64,000 nt of DNA, taken from assembly GCA_963575745.1 (NCBI GenBank), contig CAUYUJ010003920.1:1-64000 (forward strand), read 5' to 3'. How positions within the stretch are numbered: position 1 is the stretch's first letter; the number at the start of each line of letters is the position of its first letter. Shown in pieces: positions 12,152-21,838 of the stretch. The position numbers were made by a program, and so were the translations under genes. The stretch comes from Prorocentrum cordatum. Taxonomy: Eukaryota > Sar > Dinophyceae > Prorocentrales > Prorocentraceae. The notes under the pieces are model-generated. The model had not been told where the DNA came from and did no database searches. It saw nothing but the letters and a program-made list of their open reading frames with translations.

Positions 12152-12935
12152 ACGTACACATACACACATACACACACTGCGAAAACGTACACGCCAGCCA
12201 AGAAACCGTATACCCCTCTCCCGCCTACGAAAACGTGCACCCCCGTCCCGCCCCCACGAAAACGCGCACGCGCGTACGCCCCTCTCTGCCGAAAGCGTAC
12301 ACGACCTCCCGCCCACCCACCCCGCCCTTACGACAATGCACCACCACCCCGCTTGCGAACGCGTGCGCGACCCCCACGGAAAAGCACGCGCCGCCCACGC
12401 GAACTGACGCCGCGCTTGCAAACGACGCGCGCAACACTCACGAAAAGCCTCGCTCGCGAAACTGTTGTTGTTCACTGGTGATCGGCGCCACTACAGAAGC
12501 ATCGTGGACCCGCGATGGCACTGCGTGCGCCGCCGCATTCCACACCGCGCGCTGGACGACCAGCGGAAAAAAAACGAGAGAATCTCACGAGCCCGTGCGG
12601 AATGACAAATTTACCGCGACGGGCGGACATCACATTTCCCCAACTGCGGCCCGAAATGCTGACGAACTTGCGCACATGGACAAAAACGATGTCCTTGAAC
12701 AAACAAATGTATGTTTCCGCGCCGCGCATGGCGCCGCGCAGTCGAATGCGCCTCCGCTGTTATGCAGGCGCACGCGTGCGACAACGACTGTGTGAACATA
12801 CAACAGATCTTTTGGATTTTGTAAACAATGGTGAGCGTTGTGCACTGACACGGATGTGCTTTTATCAGTGCATTGCAACTTGGCAAAAATGCGCATGCAT
12901 TTTCATCTTAAATTTTATCAAAGTCTTAAATTGTG

Positions 12936-13045
12936 AAAAAAAAAAAAAAAAAAAAAAAAAACATCCTAAATCTTAAGCTTCATCTTAAAATTTAAGCGTC
13001 ATCGTAAATTTTAAGTTGCACCGTACATTTTAAGCTTAACGCACC
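12936..13045 (+). repeat. 26-base A-run and degenerate AT-rich repeat
   Basis: After the A-run (12936-12961) three to four copies of a ~22-base AT-rich motif (variants of CATCTTAAATTTTAAGC) follow, an island of low GC. From 13046 to 13881 I see no gene; it is C-rich low-complexity sequence up to the edge of the next element. Confidence 0.75.
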
Positions 13046-13881
13046 TCTGGGCTGCGCGGCAGGGTTCGCGCAAGTTTCGCAACGCATGCCTTGCCGAAGC
13101 CATCGACATGTTTTACTGGTCTCATTGCCCCCGCCCTCTAGGAGCGCTCGCGTGGGACACTGCGCGCGCGCCGGCCACTGGCCCGTGGGCGCACGCGCGG
13201 AATCTTCGCTCTTTCTTTGTCTCTACCCATTTTCTTTCTCGTCAGTTTTCGCTCGCGTGGGGCAGATGTGCGCCGGCCCCGGGCCATGCCTTGGCTGGTC
13301 TGCGCATTCGCGAGTTTGGTTGTTTTTCTTTTCCCTCCCTTCCCTCCTCCTGCCGCGGCGAGTGCATTGCCCGGGCGGCCCAAGCCTTTCAACGCGGAGC
13401 TGTCGCGTTACAGTTCGCAAGGCCAGGGGGCGATGCGTTTTGGGCTTCTGCCCCCTCCCCGCGCTCTTTGTTTCTTTCTTGGGCGCGGCGCTTCCCTGCC
13501 ATGATCGCCGGGGGTAGTTATTGCTGTCTTCTCTTCCAGGCCATTGTTCTCTACGCGAGCTTGCTCTTTGGAGGTCGGCTTGCGCGGCGTCGCGGTTTTG
13601 CTGGGCGGCCGCGTTGTTCGCGCCGCGTTTTCCCCCGAGGCCGGCGGGCCAACGCCGTCTGTTAGCTGCGTTGTTTGTCCAGTGCCAGCCCGGGCTGCGC
13701 GACCAGCGCGGCAGGGCATCTCAGAAGACCTCGCGCGGTCTCTCACTCATCCGAGACCCCGCGGCAGCTTGCTGGACCCACCTGCCCAGGGCGATCTCGG
13801 CATGTCCACATCGTTTGGAACAACTGTGAGCGCGCGCAGTTTCGCATAGGAAGATGGCCGCGCGGCTGGCCCAAGGCGTTA

Positions 13882-14043
13882 AGGATGTTTTGTAAAACTG
13901 ATGGATTTCCCCGCTTCCAGAACTGGCGCGGGCTTCCACTTGCGGTTCCCTTGCTCCTGCCCATGCCTCTTTGCTTGCCCTTTCTCGCTCCCTCTCTCTT
14001 CACCGCCGCTTGGCGGCTCGAGCCTTTTCAAAGGCCAAGCTGG
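13882..14043 (+). repeat. Split direct repeat A1 (left end)
   Basis: 162 bp from AGGATGTTTTGTAAAAC to GGCCAAGCTGG, matching A2 at 29930-30091 with four substitutions and no gaps. Its inner end contains short inverted repeats (GCTTGGC at 14008-14014 with GCCAAGC at 14034-14040; GCCTTT-TC-AAAGGC at 14022-14035). Confidence 0.93.
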
Positions 14044-14458
14044 GGGTCGGCCCCAGGTGGCCTAAGGCCGGGCCCCGGGACCGGGGCCGGAAGACCTTCG
14101 GGACCGGGGCCGGGACCGAAGGGGGGCGCCCGCGGCCGCATGGGGCCGCGCCTGGCGCCGCGCGGCTGGGGGGCGGCGGCGCTGCTGCCCGAGGGCGCGC
14201 AGCTGCGCAGCGGCGGAGAGCCCGGGTGCCGAGCGGCGCCGGCTCACGCCAGCCGCGGAGCCCCCGGGGGCGGAGGGGCGGCCGCCGCGGCATGGCCGCT
14301 GCTCGCCGCCGCCGAGCGCGCGGCCGGGCGCACATCAGCGCCGGCGCCCGCTCAGGACCAGGCGAGGGCGGCGAAGCGCGCGCGCGCCGGGGCCCGCCTG
14401 GAGGAGCTGCCCCGGGGCCCCGGCGCCGCCGCTCGCCGGCAGGCGCCTTGGCTGGGCC

Positions 14459-15743
14459 GCAGCTCCACTCGTCATCCTCGTGGGGGTGGTGGAGGCGGCC
14501 AGCGCCGAGCTCGCGCGCGGGCAGGCGGCCCCCGACCTCGAGGTCTATTACGACGACGAGGCGAGCGTGGACATGAAGGGGTTCTGGCTCGACGGGCCCA
14601 TGGACTCCTCCGCGCACGTGGACGCGCTGCCGGTCGGGGTTCACTCCGCCAGCGGGCGTGCCGCTCCAGCGGGGAGCGCTGGAGGGGGGCCGCCGCGCGA
14701 GCGCTCTGCGCCGCCAGCCGACCCACCCCCCCAGGGCCCGACCCACACCCCCCCCGACCCCTCCGACGGGGGCCCATCGTCCTGGATCAGGGGTTGGGGT
14801 CTTTTCGGCATCAGCTGGAAAGACATCGGCAACCGCACGCACTGGTTTGCCGAGGGGATGGGCGGGGGCACCTTCAGGGCTGTGGGAAGCTTCAGGTCGG
14901 CCTTCTCGACTCGCGAGACAGGAGGTTGGCTGAGCTCCGACGGCGGCTGGGTGCTGTGCATGGCCGACCAGGTGGGCCTCTACCTGTTCGGCTCCGCGTG
15001 GCCGTTGATTGCCGGGCTCATGGCGATCCTCTTCGGCGCCGGCGTGGTCGCGCTCCTGGCCCACAGCCTGAGGACGCTCTTCGCACCCTGCAGCTGGGCA
15101 GCCTGGACATGCGGCCTGGTGCTGGCGTGCTGCCCCTGCCCGAGGCGCAAGACGCCTGGCGAGGCTAAGCTTGAAAAGCTGGTCCCGCCGGCGGCGCCGC
15201 CCCTCGCCGACGTGGTGTGGCACGGCCCGGCCGTGGGTGCAGACCCGACGACCGACTGGTACCGCAAGAGCATCAAGGAGGGCAGGGGCTCCAAGCGCGG
15301 CCGGAACGACCTCCTGATCAGGGTCCACTACCCGGTCGCGCGACTCAAGCTCAACATGAAGTCCCCGGTGCGCATCAATCGCCAGGGATTGTGGGTTGAG
15401 TATGATTCCGTGAAGGGCGCGAGCGACAAGGGCTTCAGGCGCGAGCTCGAGCAGCGCGATCTGCGCTGGCTCCACCTGTGTCGCTCCACCAAGCTGTACT
15501 TGACGCAAGGGGCGCGAGAACGAGCTGCACTGCAAGGAGTATGCCGCCCTCGACAACAAAGCTATCGTGGACCTCGGCGACTATTCAAAGTTCACGCCTT
15601 GCCGGATCTTCGTCTGGCTTTGTAGGTGGTTGGGCCTCGTCTACAAGCTGCTGCTGTACGTCCTCTCATGGCTTTCGTGCTGCGGGGCGCGTATCTGCCG
15701 CCGGCGACGCCGCCGTCACAGGATCTGCGGCAAGGTTGCTTGA
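14459..15743 (+). CDS. Predicted multi-pass membrane protein of the DIRS-like element, frameshifted
   Basis: Frame opens with a hydrophobic stretch (PLVILVGVVEAASA at about 14465-14506) that could be a signal peptide. An acidic YYDDE region and a Pro-rich linker follow, then a membrane hairpin (about 14980-15130: LFGSAWPLIAGLMAILFGAG, then WTCGLVLACCPCP) with a palmitoylation-like Cys cluster. A soluble basic region (DLLIRVHYPVARLKLNM) follows. At about 15505-15510 the frame shifts; the other frame continues RENELHCKEYAAL and a third hydrophobic segment (VYKLLLYVLSWLSCC) and ends in an Arg tract, TGA at 15741-15743. It lies 5' of gag. DIRS-group elements are not known to me to encode a membrane protein; an envelope- or viroporin-like role is speculation. 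Upstream, 14044-14458 is very GC-rich with no clear gene. Confidence 0.55.
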
Positions 15744-18519
15744 CCAGGAGTCCGAGTCCGAGGTAGACGCCGAGGATAACCCCTGCGAGGCGGTGAAGGT
15801 GGGGCTCATGATCAAGGGCAAGATGCGCCCGCTGGCGCCCGAGGGCTGTCGAGACGCCGCGCGCGGCGATCCGACCGTGCTGTTGGTGGAGGATGGCCGA
15901 GCTTCGGACCTCGCACTTCCCAGCGAGGGGAACGCGACAGCCTGCCTTTGCGAGCATCACAGGCAGATCTACATGGTCCTGCGCTATGGCGAGAAGTGCT
16001 CCCAGGTGACGTGCTTCCGCGAGGCGGTGGGCATGGCCTCGGGGGCCCCCCTCTGCATGCAGCACGTCGGAGGCGACGCCGCCAAAGCGCTCTACGACAA
16101 CCCGACGGGCGCCGGGTTCCTCGCGGGCCTGCGGCGTCGAGCCCGGAGGAGCCTTACTCCGCGGAGCCGCACGCCTGAGCGTGCCGCCGCGGCACCAGCC
16201 CGGAGTCGCACACCAGAGCGCTCCACTCCGGCGGTCTCTGCTCCAGAGGCGCCCGCCAGCCCGGGCGACCCTGTCCCCGCGCCGGCTGGGCCACCGAGCG
16301 CGCGCTTCGAGGCGCCGCCGGTTCCGGAGTTCCCCAAGCCGCCCACGCCGCCGCCCATGCCCGTCGGGCGACCTTTCATCGTTCGGGCGAGGGTGCAGTG
16401 GCCAGAAGGAGCGCAGTGGATGATTTTCAGAGGGAGGGCGGCCGACGCCGCCGCGGCCAGCGCAGTGGCTGACTACCTCGACGGCGCAATGGCTCTCGAG
16501 GTGGAGGACCCGACTGGCGCAACCATCCGTTTTCTCGTGAAGCCTGACGGCGTCATCCGCGCGCCTGCCCCAGGGCCCTCAGGGCGTCTGCCAGCGGGGT
16601 TCATCGAGGAGATGCTCCACCACGCGCCCCTGGGCTGCGAGGAGCTCGGCATCAGCGTCTCGGCGACCAACGTACCCGAGAAAGTCTGGCATAAGCTGGC
16701 GGCGTGGCACGGGCTCCCCGTGGGCGGACGAGCCGGGCCGCTCAGCGAGGCTCGCTGGCGGCTGCTCCGCGAGAAGGTGGCCAGCTTGGTCAGGTGGCAC
16801 CCCGAGGGAGGCGTGGCGCCCAGCCCGAGCTTCGAAGCGAGAGCTACAGAGGCGGACGCTAAGTTGCGCAGCCACTGGCAGCGGCTTGACCGCAGCAGCT
16901 CGCCCAGGCCACCAGCTGGGTCCACGCGCCGTGGCTCGCGCTCCCCGTCCGCCGAGGGCGGGCGGGCAGCGAGCTCTGAGGCACCAGTATCAGGAGAGAG
17001 CCATCAAGGGGGCGACGGCGGGGACATGATGGCATGCTACTTGGAGGAGAAGGCTCGCGGGTCGAGCGACGCGGCGGCGGTGCAGAGTGTGGCCGCCGGC
17101 TTCGACGAGGAGGCCCAGCAAGTGCTCGCTAGCCTTGTCCGCTACGCCCAGCACTTGAGCTCAAGCAGCAGACGACCGAGCCAGAGGAGCTCGCGCGGCT
17201 CGATGGGCACATCGGTAGTTGGGAGGCACTCCAGCAGGTGCCCTCACGACCCCAGACCCCAGAGGCGGCGCCGAGCAGCCTTCAGGGTCTCCTCAGGCTC
17301 CCGCCCGAGCGCCACCGCTCGCAGGGGCCGCCGGCCATCCAGGCCGACAGCGCGCCCCTGTTCGAAGCGCGGCCGCCTCCCTCGCCAGCAGCAGCCACGC
17401 CAGCTTTCGCCTTCGGGCCGCGGGACGCCGGCCCCCCAGCTACCGCGGCTGGGCTGGCCCCGGTCGTCCGCCCACAGGCTCCGAACATCGGGGCCCTGTT
17501 CCGCTACGACCAGCACATCAGCGACTTGGGCCTACCCCCAGGTCTGACCGCAGCTCCAGCGCGCTATGCCGCAGGAGCCCCGGAGGAGGGCGGAGGCAGC
17601 GACCCGTTCGGCCTCGCACACCCCGGAGCACCCCTGGACGCGAACACCGCGCGGATGCTCCACTCCTTGGAAGGGGTCGCCAGTGCCCGCCAGGGTGACA
17701 AGGCAGCCCAGCGAGGGACGGTGGCTGCACTGGGGAGAGCGGAGGAGTTGGACGTCTACTTGGCGCGCGGATGCGGCCAGCTGACAGTGGAGGTCTGCGA
17801 CGAGGTCCTTGGGCGCGAGCTGTTCTATGCTCTGCGCCGGACCCGTGAGCAGAACAAGGCCTTGATGCTCGCCGTCGAGACGCCCACGACAGTGTCCAAC
17901 CGGATCGCGATGGCCTGCGCCTCGCTCAGCTTCGGCGGCAGCAGCCTGGACAACTTGGCTCCGTGGTCGGCCTCCGTGGCGGACTTCCCGACGTGCAAGA
18001 CGGTCGCGTTCGACAAGCACAGCGCACCGCATGACACTAAGCTTGAACCCAGGCCCAGGGCCCCCGTGGTCTTTGACCCGTGGAAGCGGCAGGCCCAGAA
18101 CATGACCAAGTTCTTCGGGCTCGTCTTCGGACGAGAGCATATCAAAGAGCGCCTGGACTGCCTGGAGGCCCTCGCGCGGGAGTGCGAGAAGGACGACCAC
18201 GCTTTCCCGCCCAAGTTCGTCTATGAGCTGTGGGAGGAGCTGTGGGCGACCTGGTGTGAACGACTTCGAGAGCAGAAGCGAGGCCTCCTACGCGTGTTGC
18301 AGACAGACAACCCCAGGAAGGAGGATCTCAAGATGGTGGCTTTCGCTCCCAGGGCGGACGGGCGCCCGGCGTTCGTCTTCCCCAATGTCTTCGACCTCGA
18401 GTCCCCCGCGGGCTATTACCAGGAAGTCGTGCGTCCTCGGCAGCAGCGCTACCTCCAGACCGTCCTCAACGACTCGATGCACGGGGTGCGCGGCGCCCCG
18501 GGCAAAGCCGGAGAGGTCG

Positions 18520-18605
<86 letters not shown>

Positions 18606-19060
18606 GAACCAGCTGCGGATCCACAGTTACAACGAGCAGGAGCCGCCCCCAAGAAGAAGCCCAAGGCCAAGGCCCAGCCGAAGGCCAACTCCACGCGTGC
18701 CGCCTACCCTGCGGGCAAGCGGCTGAACGCACAGGAGATCAAGCTCTTTGTCCGGCACGCGCCCTGCGACAAGCAGGGCAAGCCGCTCTGCTGGGACAAC
18801 TCGACCTGGATATGCTGCAAGAAGGGCGCTCAAGGGTGCTCGCATTCACATGAGCTCATCAAGGGCCTGAAGGACGTGCACTGGACCGTGCAGTGTCAGC
18901 TGCTCAGGCGAGGCGGGCTCCGCAACGCCGCCAAGATCGACCCAGCTTCGGTCAATGGGCGGATCGCGCAGCTGCGGGCCCAAGCTAAGACCGAAGCTGA
19001 CGGCAAACGGGCTGCAGGTGCGGGGGCGGCGGAGAGCCAGCCGACCAAGACAGGCTGGGC
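15736..19060 (+). CDS. Gag-like protein of the DIRS-like element
   Basis: Two frames joined by a shift near 17150. The first (15736 to ~17150) holds an acidic start (DQESESEVDAEDNPCEAVKV), a Cys/His stretch (CLCEHHRQIY, CSQVTCFREA, CMQH), SR/RTPE repeats and Pro-rich linkers. The second (~17150-19060, from LELKQQTTEPEELARL) holds a helical core (ELFYALRRTREQNKALMLAV, WATWCERLREQKRGLLRVLQ), a poly-(Arg-Glu) run coded by (GA)n, a Lys/Pro/Ala linker and a zinc-finger-like LCWDNSTWICC...GCSHSHE (C-x7-C-x6-C-x3-H, about 18787-18855). A nucleic-acid-binding Gag is the simplest reading: position before pol, large size, terminal CCCH finger. It is continuous except for that shift. The frame that ends at 19253 is probably wrong after about 19060. 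Confidence 0.6.
18523..18604 (+). repeat. (GA)n microsatellite inside the Gag coding region
   Basis: About 41 GA repeats encode an Arg-Glu run of some 27 residues; the frame is the same on both sides (GKAGEVGG before, DEPAADPQLQ after). Confidence 0.95.
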
Positions 19061-21465
19061 GCCGAGGTTCAGTGCACCGAGCTCGAGTCGGAGCTCCGCG
19101 AGGCCGCCCAGGGACCCGACGCTACCTGGTTGGAGGACCCGCGCGCCGACAGCCCAGCCCTGGTTGGGACGAGTGTCTGCGCAGACGAGGGAGCCTTGGC
19201 CCAGCGAAAGCTGCTCGAGGCCGTCCAAGAGAGCGGGGTGCTCGACTCCGTGAGCCACGCCAGCGACTACATGCGGTCGCATGTCCTGGCTCGCCTTGCC
19301 TGCGCCCGCGGGCGCGAGGAGGAGCTCTCAGTCGAACAGGTACTCCTTGAGGCGACGCGCCACGGCGGGCCCGCCCTGGCTGCCGAGGCTAGCGAGCTCC
19401 TGGACCGCATCGGGGCGAAGGCTGGCAACCTGGGGGCTGACCCAGACGCCATCATAACACCAGTGCGGTGGAATGCTGAGAAGTCGGTGGGGCAGGGCTC
19501 CGTCACGGTGCAGGGCCAGACTCGGCACTACCTTGACTATCAGGACCAGCTGCCCCTCGACGAGTGCGTCGCGAAGCGTCTGCACGTGCCCGCCGGAGTT
19601 TCGGAGGAGCGTCAGTGCCTCCCACTCCACCTGGCGGCGGCCAAGCTCTGGGTGCAGCTCGAAGCACCACCCGACGCCCAGCAAGTCAAGGACCTGGCCC
19701 TTGGGATCCGCAGAGACCTCCTGGAGAAGGCTACCGACGCTGCTGCGGGCCTTGCCGACGCCCCACCTTCGATATTTTCCAGGGAGGCCGAGGTCCGGAT
19801 GCACATCCATGATGCGGTGCATCGCGACCACGACAAAGGGTTCAGGTGCGGGAGGAGGTGGTACTCAAAGTATGGCGGGCGGATCATCGGCGTCATTTGG
19901 ATATTGACACAGTCCTCCCAGCGGGAGAACCCAAGCAGAAGTGCCACGTGATCATCCATCGCGGGCATATGCGTGTTCTTCATCCCCCGTCCGGCGCTGA
20001 GGGTCGGCGAGTGGCAGACGAGCTGATCCGCACCTGGGCCGCGAGCGGGAAGGACCTCAAGGAGCTCCTCACCATGGGCTGGGAAACATACCTTGCCTCC
20101 GAGGAGGATGGCAGCCCAGTGGTGGCCAGCAAACCTCCACCGTGCCAGCACTGCAGGGCACTCGCCGCGCAGCAACAGCAACGTGGGAGAGCCGCCGGCG
20201 GTGCACCCGCCGTGGTCGAGCTTCCCACCGAGGTGGCCTGCCTGGACTTCAGGGACTTGGAGCCTTTGCGCTCGCGACCCACGTTCGCGTGGGGGCTCAG
20301 AACACGGGAGATTTTCGCCGGCACAGGGCGCTGGACACAGGCCATGAAGAACGCGGGCATCGCCACCAGCGAGTCCGTCGAATACTTTGGGCAGCCTCTG
20401 CTTGGCAAAGACCCCAGGCCGCAGTTCGACATCCGCGACCCGCTGGTGCGCGAGCGCCTGTATCAAGAGTTCAGTGCGCTTCCGGGCCCCGACGAGGCCA
20501 ACGTGCTACAGTTCGCTCCACCCTGCGTGAGCCATTGCCCCTGGCAGTTGGCAGCAGGAGGGACGAGAACCTTCGAGTGCCCGGATGGGACTGGAGAGCG
20601 CCAAGTCGAGATCGACGGCAACGTGTTCGGGGAGTTCGCGTGCATGGGGGCGAAGCGGGGCTACGAGGCAGGACGTGAGTTCCTCATCGAGTCCTCCGCG
20701 CGGGATGGCCGGTACCCCAAGCTTTGGGATCGCCCCTGCATGAGAGCTCTGGTGCACGCGACTGGAGCCCGAGTCCTCGCCATAGACATGTGTGAGTGGG
20801 GACTCGCACCTCTGGACGAGCCCCAGCATCGGTATCAGAAGCGAACCTGGTGGCTGGCATCGCTCGGGCTCTATCCCTACGCCCTGATCCTGGCCAGGAG
20901 GTGCACGGGCAAGCACGCGCACCGCACGTTGGAGGGCGGCTTACCATGCGACCTGACGGACGCACAAGTGGAAGCCTACAACCTCGACACGCGCATGCGG
21001 CTCAGCAAGACCGAGGCAAGCGAGCTGATCAACCTCAGCACCAGGTTGGGTGAGGCTAGCGGGTGCTACGGCCTTGACGAAGACGGCGCCACCGTCAAAC
21101 TGCCCCCGGACGACAAGCTGCTCCGCGTGAACCAGCTCATCGCGCGGGCCGCCCCGGACAATTTCCACTGGGCGAGGATCGACTTCCGCACCAAGCGGCA
21201 CTACTCCGCTCTGCCTGAGAACCAGTGGGCCCTCTACTTCGGGAAGACCCCCGAGGGCGAGCTCCGCTTCACCATCAGCGCGCAAGCCCCGCCCAACCTG
21301 GAAGGTGGAGGGCGCGTCCCCAGCGGCACCCCCCAGCTCAGCGCTGCAGTAAAGGGGGAACTGGGAAGCGCCGGCTTCGGGCTGGGACTGCGGGGCATGC
21401 GGAGGACCCAGCGCGCGGGGCAGTATATGCGCCGCGGCTGTGCGCTGCCTGGGCAGCCGTGCTGA
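19061..21465 (+). CDS. Pol N-terminal region with methyltransferase-like PPC domain
   Basis: Frame 2 from about 19061 (EVQCTELESELREAA) runs to about 19850, then another frame continues (REEVVLKVWRADHRRHLDID) to TGA 21463-21465. The first part is helical and includes LPLDECVAKRLHVPAG and HDAVHRDHDKG, then KCHVIIHRGHMRVLHPP; I cannot assign it, an OTU-like peptidase being one idea. From 20300 the second part reads TREIFAGTGRWTQAMKNAG (S-adenosylmethionine motif I, FAGTG), QFAPPCVSHC with PPC at 20518-20526 (C5-methyltransferase motif IV has PPC), a FLIESSARDGRYPKLW segment, AIDMCEWGLAP and KRTWWLAS. These resemble cytosine-C5 methyltransferases, but other conserved motifs are not evident, so activity and target are unproven. 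Captured methyltransferases in dinoflagellate retrotransposons have been reported, which supports the idea. Confidence 0.55.
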
Positions 21466-21469
21466 AAGC

Positions 21470-21838
21470 AGCGGCTGCCGGCACCGCCCCCGAGAAGCTG
21501 GAACAGCAGATTGCGGCGATGGACGCCGAGGCGCGGGCTGCTTTGGAGGAGAGGTTGGAAAGCAAGGTGGCGCGGGCCGGGCGCCCTGACGCCCTGGAAC
21601 AAGACCCCCCCCTTCTTCTCGGCCTTCGGCCTGTGCGGCAGAGGGCGCTGGGACCGAGGGCGGGGCCATCAGCGAGCACGGCGAGAGGTGCGGCAGCCTG
21701 AGGAGGAGCACCATCACCAGCCGCACAGAGGGGGATCGGAGCGGATGCAGTTGCAATCACGACACCAGCTGGCTGGAGGCCCCTCAGAGCTGCTGCAGCG
21801 TCTCGGGCTGCCTACCCCACCCGGAATAGAGAAGCTCA
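21470..21838 (+). other. Spacer with short helical frame between methyltransferase-like and RT frames
   Basis: A frame reading EKLEQQIAAMDAEARAALEE (about 21492-21551) suggests that pol continues through here in a third frame before the RT frame opens at 21839. It is the most degraded part of pol. Confidence 0.35.

Noticed and set aside
11329-12795. 488-codon plus-strand ORF and 318-codon ORFs on both strands with seven-residue periodicity
   Set aside because: They read through an A-run, (CA)n and a 21-bp minisatellite. The 21-base period keeps several frames open by itself, and no domain, start context or splice signal supports a protein.
11435-12961. A-runs as poly(A) tails of retroposed genes
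   Set aside because: No gene-like sequence or target duplication could be tied to the runs at 11435 and 12936; simple-repeat expansion is enough.
14000-15559. 519-codon minus-strand ORF opposite the membrane protein and gag start
   Set aside because: GC-rich antisense shadow; the plus-strand frames show membrane segments and continue the element's gene order.
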